From Candidatus Krumholzibacteriota bacterium (lineage in GTDB: Bacteria > Krumholzibacteriota > Krumholzibacteriia > JAJRXK01), in the NCBI GenBank assembly GCA_029262065.1, contig JAJDAC010000017.1, forward strand, positions 1 through 64,000: a DNA stretch of 64,000 nucleotides, in the 5' to 3' direction. Made by a program: the position numbers and the translations under genes. Below, one piece after another: positions 25,232 through 33,787 of the stretch (its first letter is position 1; every line of letters begins with the position of its first letter). The notes under the pieces are model-generated. The model had not been told where the DNA came from, made no database searches, and saw only the letters and a program-made list of their open reading frames with translations.

Positions 25232-26980
25232 TCAGTCGGCGGCGGCCGAGACTTGCTCTGCGGGACGCAAAGTATGGATCAACAGCTCCCAGGGATCGAA
25301 GCGCGATCCCTTCCTGTACCGAATACGATATGCAATATCCAGACTATGCCCACCACGGCCCATCGACCGATAGTACTCGGCCATGCCGAAACCCACGAAT
25401 TTCCACTGCCTCGGACCCCGTCCATTGCGGGGCGGCTCTTCGAGCGTGAGCTTGACGTGGTCTTCGCCAATCCATTTCGGCACGCCCACCCGACGCACGC
25501 CGCAGCTTGCGAACAACGGCTGACGGTTGCCCGGACCGAACGGACCCAACCTCTGAAGGAATACTGCCAGATCCGTGTCTATCTCTTCCAGCGCCAAGCG
25601 ACCATCGATCGACATCGAGTCCTGCTTGGCCCCCCGCGGTAACTCTCGTGCGGCCTGGTCGAAGCTGGCCTGGAACGCCGGAATGTTGCGAACCGGAAGC
25701 GTCATGCCCGCCGCCGCCGCGTGACCTCCATACCGGGACAGGTGCTCGGCGCAGAGGTCGAGGGCGGCCTTCAGGTCAAAGCCCGGTACGCTCCGGGCCG
25801 ATCCACGCGCCTCGTCTCCCTCGATGGAGAGTAGCACGGTGGGAACATCGAACTCCTCGGCCACGCGAGCCGCGCCGATGCCCACCACGCCCATGTGCCA
25901 TTGATCCGAGGCCAGAACCAGGCCCTGGGCCCCGGTGTCGCGCTGCAGTTGAGCCGCATCCTTGCTGGCCTGGAGGCTCACCTCGCGGTCCAGCAACTTG
26001 CGCTCACCGTTCAACACGTCGATACGCTGGGCCAGCGGGCGGGCCTCGGCCAGATTGCTGGCCAACAGCAGGTTCAACGCCGTGAGGGCTTTTTCGATGC
26101 GGCCGGCGGCGTTGACCCGCGGCGCAATCTGGAAGGCCACGTCGTCGGCTTCCACCTTCATGCCCTCCAGCCGTGCCACCTCCAACAGAGCCATGATGCC
26201 CGGGCGGGGGTTGTCGGTCATGCGCTGCAGCCCGCGACGGACCAGCGAACGGTTCTCCCCGTGCAGATTCATCTGGTCGCCCAACAGCCCAATGGCCACC
26301 AGGTCGAGCTCGACCTCCAGGTCGATGTCGTCGCGGATTCGGGCCAGCCCCTGCAACAGTTTGTAGGCGACGGCGCAGCCACAGAGATCCCGATTCGGGT
26401 ATTTGCTGTCCAGACGATGGGGATTCAGAAAGAACGTGGCGCCGTCGGGCCGGCGATCGAACAGGTGGTGGTCGCATACGATCACGTCGATGCCGTCGGC
26501 CAAGGTCTGCTCGAGCTGCTCGTGGGCGCTGCTGCCGGTATCCACGGTGATGATCAACTTCACGTCGGCCTGGGCGGCATGAGCCACCAGTCGGTCGGCT
26601 ACCCCGTAGCCGTCCCTCACCCGATCGGGGACGAACGGTTCGGCCACGGCCCCCACCCGGCGCAGGGCTCCGGTGAGCAACGCAGTGCCCGAAATGCCGT
26701 CGGCATCGTAGTCGCCATGCACCACGATGCGTTCACCGTCGACGATAGCGCGCTGGACCCGATGGGCGGCGGCCTCCAGCTCGGGCAACAGGAAGGGATC
26801 CTCGGGATCGGTCACCTCGGCGTCCAGGTAGGCCAGCGCCGCCGCCGGATCTTCCAGACCCCGACGAGCCAGAATCTCGGCTGCGACCCGGCCGATTGCC
26901 AATTCGTTCTTCAGTCTCTCGATGACCGCGGGCGACACAGGCGTGGGAAAGACCCAATGCGATGGATGGGAACGGGCCAT
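25232..26980 (-). CDS. recJ: Single-stranded-DNA-specific exonuclease RecJ
   Basis: 582 residues from the ATG at 26980. 23 extra upstream codons enter the RNase P RNA region and were dropped. DHH-family metal motifs are visible: VVHGDYDADGISGTALLTGA, the DTGSSAHEQ turn and VCDHHLFDRRPDGATFFLNP. The DHHA1 region includes QWHMGVVGIGAARVAEEFDV and GGHAAAAGMTLP, followed by an OB-like C-terminus. A 5'-3' exonuclease for recombination and mismatch repair. First coding gene after rnpB and probably the operon head. Confidence 0.93.
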   Translation of the reverse strand: MARSHPSHWVFPTPVSPAVIERLKNELAIGRVAAEILARRGLEDPAAALAYLDAEVTDPEDPFLLPELEAAAHRVQRAIVDGERIVVHGDYDADGISGTALLTGALRRVGAVAEPFVPDRVRDGYGVADRLVAHAAQADVKLIITVDTGSSAHEQLEQTLADGIDVIVCDHHLFDRRPDGATFFLNPHRLDSKYPNRDLCGCAVAYKLLQGLARIRDDIDLEVELDLVAIGLLGDQMNLHGENRSLVRRGLQRMTDNPRPGIMALLEVARLEGMKVEADDVAFQIAPRVNAAGRIEKALTALNLLLASNLAEARPLAQRIDVLNGERKLLDREVSLQASKDAAQLQRDTGAQGLVLASDQWHMGVVGIGAARVAEEFDVPTVLLSIEGDEARGSARSVPGFDLKAALDLCAEHLSRYGGHAAAAGMTLPVRNIPAFQASFDQAARELPRGAKQDSMSIDGRLALEEIDTDLAVFLQRLGPFGPGNRQPLFASCGVRRVGVPKWIGEDHVKLTLEEPPRNGRGPRQWKFVGFGMAEYYRSMGRGGHSLDIAYRIRYRKGSRFDPWELLIHTLRPAEQVSAAAD

Positions 26981-27011
26981 ACGAACTCCGCGGGCGGGAA
27001 GCGAAAAAAGG

Positions 27012-27408
27012 ATCGAGTGGAAGTGGAACGGTAAGCCGAGTTCTGTCACCCCGGTGCCTCACGGCGCCGGGGGTAACGACCATTTATCTCGACCCACGAT
27101 TACCCGTGGGTTCTAGCGACCTACCCGGGAGTCAAACGAGACGGGCCGCCTCTCCTCCCCTATTTGGTCTTGCACCGGGTGGGGTTTACCGTGCCCTCTT
27201 CGTCACCGAAGAGGCGGTGGGCTCTTACCCCACCGTTTCACCCTTGCCGCCCCCGGGTCACCCCGGAGGGTAGGCGGTCTGTTCTCTGTGGCACTTTCCT
27301 TAGGATCACTCCCACTGGGTGTTATCCAGCGCCCTGCCCTGCGGTGCTCGGACTTTCCTCGACCCCGGCAAGCCGGGACCGCGGCCGTCTGTTCCACTTC
27401 TACTCGAA
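27012..27408 (-). ncRNA. rnpB: RNase P RNA (class A)
   Basis: Read on the minus strand, the region has the conserved 5' block (GGTCGAGGAAAGTCCGAGC), GCAGGGCAGGGCGCTGG, the CR motif GGTAAGGGTGAAACGGTG with AAGAGCCCACCG, GGTAAACCCC, GGTGCAAGACCAAATAGGGG, and the 3' ACAGAACTCGGCTTAC. The ends pair as P1: 16 bases near 27391-27406 with 27014-27029, one mismatch. A T6 run follows the 3' end. Ends are set from P1 and may be off by a few bases. Catalytic RNA that matures tRNA 5' ends. Confidence 0.95.
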
Positions 27409-27454
27409 GTGGCACAGTCTATCCGAAGTGAGCCCCTGCCCGCCAGGTGCTTCC

Positions 27455-28066
27455 CTAGCGGTAGAGCGACTTCACGTTGCCCAACGTCGTAGACTCGGTC
27501 GCCACGGCGTTTTCGTCGGGTGTGAGGGTTACGTCGAAGCGCAGATCGTCACCAAAGTTGATCCAGGGATCTTCGTCGAAGCGGATGATGCGGTTGCCAT
27601 CCGCGAAAGAACCCGCGGGATCGAACGTGATCAGACACAACGCATCGGCCGTCGTGGACAACGAAACAAAGTAGTGCCCAGGGTTGAGAATCGTGTCCAG
27701 GTTCGAGAAATCGAAATAGATGAGCTTCGTGCCGTCGGAGAAATCAATGAGCTGGGTAACCGACGCAACCAAATTGTGATTGTTGTCGAGCAGCGCGGCG
27801 GTGAGATCGTCGCCTACCGTCAGCTCACGCCGGCCCTGGGTTACGGCCCCTTCGTTGAGACGCAACTCGAACGAGGCTCCTTCGAAGTTCGATCGGCAGG
27901 AAACGATGAATCCCTGACCGCCCTCGATACGCTTGTCGTCCCACCGCAATCCAAACACCGCGGAGCCAGTGTCAGCCGCGTTCTCGATGAACTGCGGGCA
28001 CTGCGCACCGGCCAGGGCCGGCGCCATCGCCAACCCACAAATCGTTATCAGCATCACTCTCAACAT
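27455..28066 (-). CDS. Exported protein of unknown function
   Basis: 203 residues from the ATG at 28066. GAGGAG lies ten bases before. An ATG at 28075 is also in frame but too close to the ribosome site. The N-terminus is a signal peptide (LITICGLAMAPALAGAQ). The mature part is short, beta-rich and acidic, with Cys pairs at CPQF and IVSC, and stretches such as GASFELRLNEGAV and LIYFDFSNLDTILNPGHYFV. I recognise no family; a beta-sandwich is a guess. It sits just before rnpB in the same direction, with no shared function implied. Confidence 0.6.
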   Translation of the reverse strand: MLRVMLITICGLAMAPALAGAQCPQFIENAADTGSAVFGLRWDDKRIEGGQGFIVSCRSNFEGASFELRLNEGAVTQGRRELTVGDDLTAALLDNNHNLVASVTQLIDFSDGTKLIYFDFSNLDTILNPGHYFVSLSTTADALCLITFDPAGSFADGNRIIRFDEDPWINFGDDLRFDVTLTPDENAVATESTTLGNVKSLYR

Positions 28067-28227
28067 GCGTGGCATTCTCCTCGAAAGGGGTTGTGGTTTC
28101 TCATGATGTCCAAACACGGCATGCCGGGCTTTGCTTCCGAGACGCCCAGAATACGTGCCCCTCAAGGCTACCACGATCCACGACGCTTGTTTGAGAATCG
28201 TACTGGTAGTGGCCCGGATCGAGAAAC

Positions 28228-28932
28228 CTAGCTCTCTTGAAACGAAGAACGGGGACAGATCCGGTAGCCGATCGTGCGCACCGTCAAGATGTGCCGGGGC
28301 GACGCTGGGTCGGTTTCGAGCTTTCGGCGAAGTTCGGAAATGTGCGTATCGACGGTGCGACTCAGGACATCGGACGGGTAGCCCCAGACTTCTTCCATGA
28401 GTTCGACCCGGGTAGCCACCGCCCCGTCACGCCGATACAACGCGAGTAGCAGATCGAACTCCTTGGGAGCCAGCGCCACCTCGCGACCGCTTCGTAGGAC
28501 GGTCCGGCGCATCGGATCCACCTCTATCTCACCGATTCGAATCGGGCTTTCTGCGGGGGGCAGCGGCGCCCCCCTTCGCAGCAAGGCCTCGACCCTGGCC
28601 AGCAGCTCCAGAACCGAGAACGGCTTGGTAACGTAGTCGTCGGCCCCCAGCTTCAGGCCTCTCACCTTGTCGGCTTCGCTCCCACGCGCCGTGAGAATCA
28701 GAACCGGGACCTTGACCCCGCCCCGCCGTAGCTCAGCCAGCACGCGAAAGCCATCCATCTCGGGCAGCATCAGGTCCAGGATGACCAGGTCGTGCTCGCC
28801 GCTCGTGGCGGCCGACAACCCCGAGGCGCCATCCATGGCCAGCCGCACTTCGTATCCCTCGATCTCCAGATTGTTGCGAAGCCCGTACGCCAGGTTCTCG
28901 TTGTCTTCGACTACCAGGACGCTCGGGGACAT
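28228..28932 (-). CDS. OmpR/PhoB-type response regulator
   Basis: 234 residues from the ATG at 28932. The receiver domain has the acidic pair (VVEDNE), phospho-acceptor D53 in VILDLMLPEMDG, T in LILTARG and K in YVTKPFS. The C-terminal winged helix (~130-230) ends with VDTHISELRRKLETDPASPR and HILTVRTIGYR, typical of DNA-binding OmpR-type output. Follows the histidine kinase by one base between its stop and this ATG, so they form one unit. Targets unknown. Confidence 0.93.
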   Translation of the reverse strand: MSPSVLVVEDNENLAYGLRNNLEIEGYEVRLAMDGASGLSAATSGEHDLVILDLMLPEMDGFRVLAELRRGGVKVPVLILTARGSEADKVRGLKLGADDYVTKPFSVLELLARVEALLRRGAPLPPAESPIRIGEIEVDPMRRTVLRSGREVALAPKEFDLLLALYRRDGAVATRVELMEEVWGYPSDVLSRTVDTHISELRRKLETDPASPRHILTVRTIGYRICPRSSFQES

Positions 28933-28933
28933 A

Positions 28934-30523
28934 TCAGACCACCGCCAGAGGTAGTTCGAGCACGAACCGCGCGCCAAGCGGCGAGCGGGATTCCACGCGA
29001 ACGCGGCCGCCGTGAAGCTGCGCGATCTCGCGTACCACCGACAGCCCGATTCCCGTGCCGGCTACCTGTCCGTTTCGTTCGCGATCCAACCTTACGAAGC
29101 GATCGAAAATGCGACCGCGATCGCGCGACGGAACCCCGGGGCCTTCGTCTTCCACGGCAACCGTCGCGATGGTGTCGTTGCTGGCCATGACCAACTTGAC
29201 CTGCTGGCCAGGGGGTCCGTACTTCACCGCATTGTCCAGCAGGTTCAGCAACAGCTGTTTGAGGGCATCGACGTCCACCTTGAGCGAGAACGGGATCTTT
29301 CCTTCGGCGCGTACCGTCACACCGGCCGCGTGCGCCAGTGGCGCGAACGCCTCCACCACCTCGTCCACAACGTGTTCGATGTTTGCTTCACTCAAATGGA
29401 GTTCGAGCGCGCCCCGTTCGGCTCGGCTGAAGTTCAGGGCCGTCTCCACCAGATGGGTCAGTCTTCTCGCTTCCTGGTCGATGATCTGGATCGAACGATC
29501 ATGCTCCTGTTGGTCGCGAACACGCCCCAGCCTCAGCGTTTCGGCGAACAACCGGATCTGGGCCAGCGGCGTGCGGAACTCATGGGAGATGCCCGAGACG
29601 AAGTCGCCGCGCAGTCGTGCAAGTTCGGCCTCGCGTCGCATCAATCCCAGGCTCCCCACCAGAAGGAAACCCAGTAGCGCTACCACCGGCAGAATGGCCA
29701 GCCGGCGTGTCTTGTTGACACCGGTATCCAGAAAACGATCGGCGACCCGGGCATCGAGGTGGGTTACCACACGTAACTCGCCAAGTTCCGCACTCAGGGT
29801 ATCGGTGTGGGACAACCACGACTCGGCCGGTTCAATGGAGGGCGGCAGCATGTCCATCAACAACGTTCCGTCGGGCGCCCTCACTTCAACCCGAAACAGT
29901 TCGGGCAAGCCCTCCCCACCGGTCAGCATGGACGGCAGCAGGGGCTCAGCGTGGTAGGCCGCCTCGAACAGATGACCCACGGATTCCGGCGTCATGAGAA
30001 AGCCGCGCGTTCTGCCTTCATCGACACTCATCACCGAATACGACCCGTCGGTTGCCGCCGAGGGAGGAAAAAGCCGGTAGCCAGAGGATGTTGGCGTCCA
30101 CCGCGTACGATGGCCCTCAATCCAGGATTCGAACCCGGCGGGTTGGGAGCGCCCCACGAAGTCGACCCCGAGTTCGGAGGAACGAAACACCCCCGACACG
30201 GTCGAAAGCGCCCGAGTAGCATTCGCCGACATGCCGTCGGGCGGCGAGCTGGGATCGGGCAGAGGAACATCATCCGGCCACGAAGCGAGCACAGTCGAGA
30301 GAGGGTAGAACGTATTGTATCCAAGTTGCTGGAAGGCCCGCGAACGATACACGGCTGCAGCCAATGCGGTGTATCCCGACAACACGACCTTGGTCGTCGA
30401 GCGGTGGCGCCGGGCCTCCAGCTCGGCCTGTACGCCGAGGTAGGCGGCGCCAATGAGGGTGGCCACCGCCAACACGGCCGCCAACCCCAGTCGGCCCGAT
30501 CGCGAAGTTGTTCTGGCTGCCAT
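28934..30523 (-). CDS. Membrane sensor histidine kinase
   Basis: 529 residues from the ATG at 30523 (GAGGAGCGCGTC upstream). Two membrane helices (LGLAAVLAVATLIGAAYLGV at ~10-30 and LAILPVVALLGFLLVGSLGL near 285) bound a ~250-residue periplasmic sensor of no recognised type. Then come HisKA (GISHEFRTPLAQIRLFAETL with the phospho-histidine) and HATPase_c (LLLNLLDNAVKYGPPG; VEDEGPGVPSRDRGRIFDRF; GTGIGLSVV). No HAMP domain is evident between. Phosphorylates the OmpR-type regulator encoded next. Confidence 0.93.
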   Translation of the reverse strand: MAARTTSRSGRLGLAAVLAVATLIGAAYLGVQAELEARRHRSTTKVVLSGYTALAAAVYRSRAFQQLGYNTFYPLSTVLASWPDDVPLPDPSSPPDGMSANATRALSTVSGVFRSSELGVDFVGRSQPAGFESWIEGHRTRWTPTSSGYRLFPPSAATDGSYSVMSVDEGRTRGFLMTPESVGHLFEAAYHAEPLLPSMLTGGEGLPELFRVEVRAPDGTLLMDMLPPSIEPAESWLSHTDTLSAELGELRVVTHLDARVADRFLDTGVNKTRRLAILPVVALLGFLLVGSLGLMRREAELARLRGDFVSGISHEFRTPLAQIRLFAETLRLGRVRDQQEHDRSIQIIDQEARRLTHLVETALNFSRAERGALELHLSEANIEHVVDEVVEAFAPLAHAAGVTVRAEGKIPFSLKVDVDALKQLLLNLLDNAVKYGPPGQQVKLVMASNDTIATVAVEDEGPGVPSRDRGRIFDRFVRLDRERNGQVAGTGIGLSVVREIAQLHGGRVRVESRSPLGARFVLELPLAVV

Positions 30524-30686
30524 GACGCGCTCCTCAGGCGTTGAGCATGAACGCTCGGCCGACAAGGCACAAGGGCCGCCAAGCCATCCTGACCAAACCC
30601 TTACAAATCGCTGACGCGGGGTTCACCGCGCGATGCATCCAGTTGCGTAGCCTGTCTCAACCCCCGACCCAGGAAGGAAACACGCG

Positions 30687-31709
30687 ATGCGAATGTCGAA
30701 TGTACTGGCCGGAGCTGCCCTGGGGCTGCTTTTGACCCCCGCTGCGTTCGCGCAGGAGACCGAGACGATGCCAAGGTTCCCCGGACTGCCGCTGGAGAAG
30801 CTGAACATCGACACGAGCCACTCGAACATCTCGTTCGAGGCGCCGTTCATGGCGGTGTCTACCGTTTATGGTCGCTTCGACGATTTCGAGGGCATGCTGC
30901 TGTTCGACGAGGAAGACCCCACGCAGGGTTCGATCGTGGTTGAGATCGCCACCGAGAGCATCCACACCGCCAATGATCGACGCGACGATCACCTTCGCAG
31001 CGACGATTTCTTCGACGCCGAGAACTTCCCCACCATTCGATTCGCAAGCTACCGCATCGACCGCATGGGTGACGGCTACATCGCCGTGGGAACGCTGTCC
31101 TGCCACGGCGTGGAGAAGGACATCCAGATCCCGTTCACGGTCGCCGGCGCGGTGGCCAACGATAGTTGGAAGAATCGCCGGATCGTCCTGAACGGTAGCT
31201 TCGCATTCGACCGCCGGGACTTCGGAGTCGACGGCTGGGAGAAGAAGCGCTTTCGCCCCGGCGCGGACCTCATCGTAGCCCACGAGATCACGGTGAAGTT
31301 CGAGATCCACGGCATCCATCGCCGGCTGGATTCGGTACTGGACCGCCTGGACGACGAAAAATTCGCGTTCATGAAGGAAGTCTGGGAATCCCTCGAGGCC
31401 AACGGCGTGGACGCGACGATCAAGCTGGCCAGGGAGCGCGCCGAATCTTCACCCCCCGAGGGGCTTTCGACCCAGTTGAACAGCCTGGGCTACGCCGCGC
31501 TGGAACGAGGCAAGATCGACGCCGCCCGTGCCTTCTTGGAACTGGACGCAAGTCTACACCCCGACAGCGCGAACACGCTGGACAGCCTGGGCGAAGTCGC
31601 CGTGGTCGCGGGCAATACCGAACAGGCACGGGAGTACTTCGAGCGCTCGTTGGAGATGGACCCGGGAAATCTGAACGCGCAGATACTGTTGGCTTGGATG
31701 GGGCGGTAG
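30687..31709 (+). CDS. Exported YceI-domain protein fused to TPR repeats
   Basis: 340 residues with a signal peptide (residues 1-22, ending AAFA). Residues ~38-215 match the YceI lipocalin-like barrel: NIDTSHSNISFEAPF, DDHLRSDDFFDAENFPTIRF, GTLSCHGVEKDIQIPF and FGVDGWEKKRF. YceI proteins bind polyisoprenoids in the periplasm. Residues ~255-340 hold two TPR-like repeats (LNSLGYAALERGKIDAARAF; TLDSLGEVAVVAGNTEQARE). The TPR tail is unusual for YceI and suggests a protein partner. Divergent from the two-component system 163 bases away. Confidence 0.85.
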   Translation: MRMSNVLAGAALGLLLTPAAFAQETETMPRFPGLPLEKLNIDTSHSNISFEAPFMAVSTVYGRFDDFEGMLLFDEEDPTQGSIVVEIATESIHTANDRRDDHLRSDDFFDAENFPTIRFASYRIDRMGDGYIAVGTLSCHGVEKDIQIPFTVAGAVANDSWKNRRIVLNGSFAFDRRDFGVDGWEKKRFRPGADLIVAHEITVKFEIHGIHRRLDSVLDRLDDEKFAFMKEVWESLEANGVDATIKLARERAESSPPEGLSTQLNSLGYAALERGKIDAARAFLELDASLHPDSANTLDSLGEVAVVAGNTEQAREYFERSLEMDPGNLNAQILLAWMGR

Positions 31710-31738
31710 GCTGAGCCGGTTGAATCGTAGGGCCGGTC

Positions 31739-32052
31739 GCTAGCATATACATCATCGTTCGCTAGTCCTCGCCTAGCCCGGCCGGGTGTTGGTCCGGGGC
31801 CTGGCGGGGAATGTTGCAGCGGCCGGGCTGGCTGCGGGAACGCTCTCGACGATGTATATGCTAGCTCCCTCTCACCAGATGTACGGATAGAGTCCTGCTC
31901 GTTCGAGTACCTCGTGAGAGGGGGCGGGCAGCAAACATGTTGGGGAGCGTTTCCGCAGCGAGCCCGGCCGAATGCGGGACGTCGAGCGCCTCAATGACCT
32001 CGCGGCCGGACAAAGCGAGGACTAGCGAGCCAACTTGTTTGTGCCCGCCCCC
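31739..32052. repeat. Nested palindromic intergenic element
   Basis: No gene lies here, but four inverted-repeat pairs do. GCTAGCATATACATC-A-TCG (31739-31757) pairs with 31847-31865, one mismatch. TCGCTAGTCCTCGC (31759-31772) pairs perfectly with GCGAGGACTAGCGA (32015-32028). CCCTCTCAC (31867-31875) pairs with GTGAGAGGG (31914-31922). GGGGGCGGGCA-caaaca-GTTGG (31920-31943) pairs with 32030-32052 with small gaps. The arrangement resembles a miniature inverted-repeat element or a structured RNA. It is bounded by the yceI-type stop and the rnhA stop. Confidence 0.6.
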
Positions 32053-32069
32053 GGCCCACCGCAAGACTG

Positions 32070-32528
32070 CTACCGATCCAAAGCGTGGTTCGCCATAGCA
32101 TCAGCCAGCGTGTTCTTCTCCCGCCGCACATGCTCAAACTCGACCCGGTCAAACTGCTTGGCCAACTTGATTGCCTTGGCGTAGAGAATCTTCAGTTTGG
32201 CGTCCTTCACGCGGTACTGGCCGATCATCTGTCGCACCACCAGCTGGCTGTCGAGGCGGATGACGGCGTGGTCCACGTTCCACTTCAGCAGGCGCTCGAG
32301 CGCGGCCATCGCGCCGCGGTACTCGGCCACGTTGTTCGTGGTTTCGCCAATGGCTTCGGCTTCGGCGCAGAGAGCGGTGCCGTCTTCCAGGGTGTATACG
32401 CAACCGTAGGCGGCTGGCCCGGGATTGCCGCGGGAGGCGCCGTCGGCGTAGGCCACAGCCACACGGGCACTGCCGAACGGAGATTCGGCGGGCGGCGCCG
32501 GTAGGCTCACCGCATCGACATCACTCAC
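32070..32528 (-). CDS. rnhA: Ribonuclease HI family protein
   Basis: 152 residues. The RNase H fold is clear with its metal-binding acids: D29 in AYADGASRGNPGPAAYG, E in NNVAEYRGAMAALERLL, D in VIRLDSQLVVRQM and the last D in LADAMANHAL. A ~20-residue N-terminal extension without motif precedes it. Cuts RNA in RNA-DNA hybrids. Its ATG overlaps the stop of the zinc-ribbon gene (ATGA), a pairing seen in several phyla. Confidence 0.9.
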   Translation of the reverse strand: MSDVDAVSLPAPPAESPFGSARVAVAYADGASRGNPGPAAYGCVYTLEDGTALCAEAEAIGETTNNVAEYRGAMAALERLLKWNVDHAVIRLDSQLVVRQMIGQYRVKDAKLKILYAKAIKLAKQFDRVEFEHVRREKNTLADAMANHALDR

Positions 32529-33262
32529 GAGCCGTCGGCACCCTGGATGACCGACTCACCCGCCGCCACGATCGTGCGACCGCAGCTTTCACATGTGACC
32601 AACTCGCGTGACTGACGCACCACGATGGATGCCTGGGGCGTGAGCTTGTGGTGGCAGGCACCGCAGGCCCCATCCTGGATCCACACCACGGGGCGATCCT
32701 GTCGTTTGGCTCGGCGCTCGTAGAAACGGCGGGCAACGACGGGAACGGTTTCGAGGAAGGTGTCGAGCTGCTCCTGCTTCCCCTCCAGTTCGTCCTCGCT
32801 CTTCTTCTGGTCCTGCTTGAGTTGCGCGACCAGAGACGTCACCTCACCGGTCTTCGCTTCGAGCTGGGTCGAGGCACCCTCGACTCCCACCTCGCCTTTC
32901 TCGGCTTCTTCCATGAGCACGAGAATGGCTTCTTCCTTGTCGCCGATTTGGCGCTGCAGATATCGCACCTCGTCATTCAGGGCGCGAAACTCGCGTGAAT
33001 CGCTGATGTCGTTCAGGCGATGGTTATGCGTCTTCATCTGCCGTTTGAGATCTTCGACTTCCAACTCGAGCCGGCGCATGCCCAACTTCGTCTCAGTCAG
33101 CTGGTCCTTCTCTCGGGCCAACCCCGCCCTGACTTCATCTTCCTGCTCGGTAAGTTGCGCGCGCTTGCGCTTGATGGCGGCGATGGTCATGCGACAGTGG
33201 CTGACGGCGTGATCCAGACCAGCGAGCTGGGAAAGTATACGGGGGTCGATACCATTGCTCAC
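32525..33262 (-). CDS. Coiled-coil protein with C4 zinc ribbon
   Basis: 245 residues from a GTG at 33262 (GAGGAG seven bases upstream). The first ~170 residues are a long coiled coil rich in Lys, Glu and Leu (e.g. RAQLTEQEDEVRAGLAREKD). The C-terminal ~50 hold a four-cysteine ribbon, GACGACHHKL and LVTCESCGRTI. This is the CT398/DUF164-type architecture (C4-type zinc ribbon), which often sits beside rnhA-like or RNA-metabolism genes. Exact role unknown in the family; nucleic-acid or flagellar-export links have been proposed elsewhere. Confidence 0.85.
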   Translation of the reverse strand: MSNGIDPRILSQLAGLDHAVSHCRMTIAAIKRKRAQLTEQEDEVRAGLAREKDQLTETKLGMRRLELEVEDLKRQMKTHNHRLNDISDSREFRALNDEVRYLQRQIGDKEEAILVLMEEAEKGEVGVEGASTQLEAKTGEVTSLVAQLKQDQKKSEDELEGKQEQLDTFLETVPVVARRFYERRAKRQDRPVVWIQDGACGACHHKLTPQASIVVRQSRELVTCESCGRTIVAAGESVIQGADGS

Positions 33263-33322
33263 GAAGCTGCTCCTCTTGCGGTGTATCCAAACTTGCCCAC
33301 GGTCCTTGAGGGGAACGGGCAA

Positions 33323-33354
33323 GGAAAAAGGGAGCGCTTTTGCGCTCCCTTTCC
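33323..33354 (-). terminator. Intrinsic terminator after tRNA-Val
   Basis: AAAGGGAGCGC and GCGCTCCCTTT form a perfect 11-bp stem with a 4-base loop. Reading on the minus strand it ends in CCCTTTTTCC. It sits downstream of the two tRNA genes in their direction and upstream of the zinc-ribbon gene. Confidence 0.75.
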
Positions 33355-33499
33355 AAAAAACCTATCTACGCGACTCACCGGGGCATCGACGATGGTTCGG
33401 ATGCCTCGCGTCGAGTTTGTTTGCTGTCGGGAGGGCCAAGCCATACTCCTGACATTCACTCCTTCGCAGCGAACCAAAGACCGGTGAACGAGTCGAGGA

Positions 33500-33576
33500 T
33501 GGTGGGCGATACTGGACTTGAACCAGTGACCTCTCGCGTGTGAGGCGAGCGCTCTAGCCAGCTGAGCTAATCGCCC
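33500..33576 (-). tRNA. tRNA-Val (anticodon CAC)
   Basis: Minus strand folds as a cloverleaf: acceptor GGGCGAT/ATCGCCC, D-arm AGCTCAGCTGGCTAGAGC, anticodon stem CTCGC/GCGAG with loop CTCACAC (CAC), T-arm CTGG/CCAG with TTCAAGT. Discriminator A and an encoded CCA. 77 bases including CCA. Reads GUG codons. Confidence 0.95.
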
Positions 33577-33638
33577 CAACCTGTTCTCGTTCCAGCCCTT
33601 CGTTCGATCCGGTAACGTTTGCCCGTGGGCCGCTGAAG

Positions 33639-33715
33639 TGGTGGGCCCACCAGGACTTGAACCTGGGACCTACCGGTTATGAGCCGGCTGCTCTAACCAA
33701 CTGAGCTATGGGCCC
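33639..33715 (-). tRNA. tRNA with CAT anticodon (elongator Met or Ile2)
   Basis: Acceptor GGGCCCA/TGGGCCC, D-arm AGCTCAGTTGGTTAGAGC, anticodon stem CCGGC/ACCGG region with CAT in the loop, T-arm with GTTCAAGTC, discriminator A and encoded CCA. The first pair is G-C, so it is not initiator tRNA. Whether it is elongator Met or lysidine-modified Ile2 cannot be set by eye. 62 bases from tRNA-Val and probably co-transcribed with it. Confidence 0.93.
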
Positions 33716-33787
33716 CAAAGGCCAGATTGGACAAGCTAACAGCAGGGACAGGGGTGGTCAAGAGCCAGCCCCCGTCCCAACCGTGAA

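Noticed and set aside
23897-25642. 581-codon open frame on the plus strand
   Set aside because: Shadow across rel and recJ, both unambiguous on the minus strand.
25895-27034. 379-codon open frame on the plus strand
   Set aside because: Antisense to recJ and running into RNase P RNA; no recognisable motif.
27164-28231. 355-codon open frame on the plus strand
   Set aside because: Overlaps the RNase P RNA and the exported-protein gene; composition is that of a shadow.
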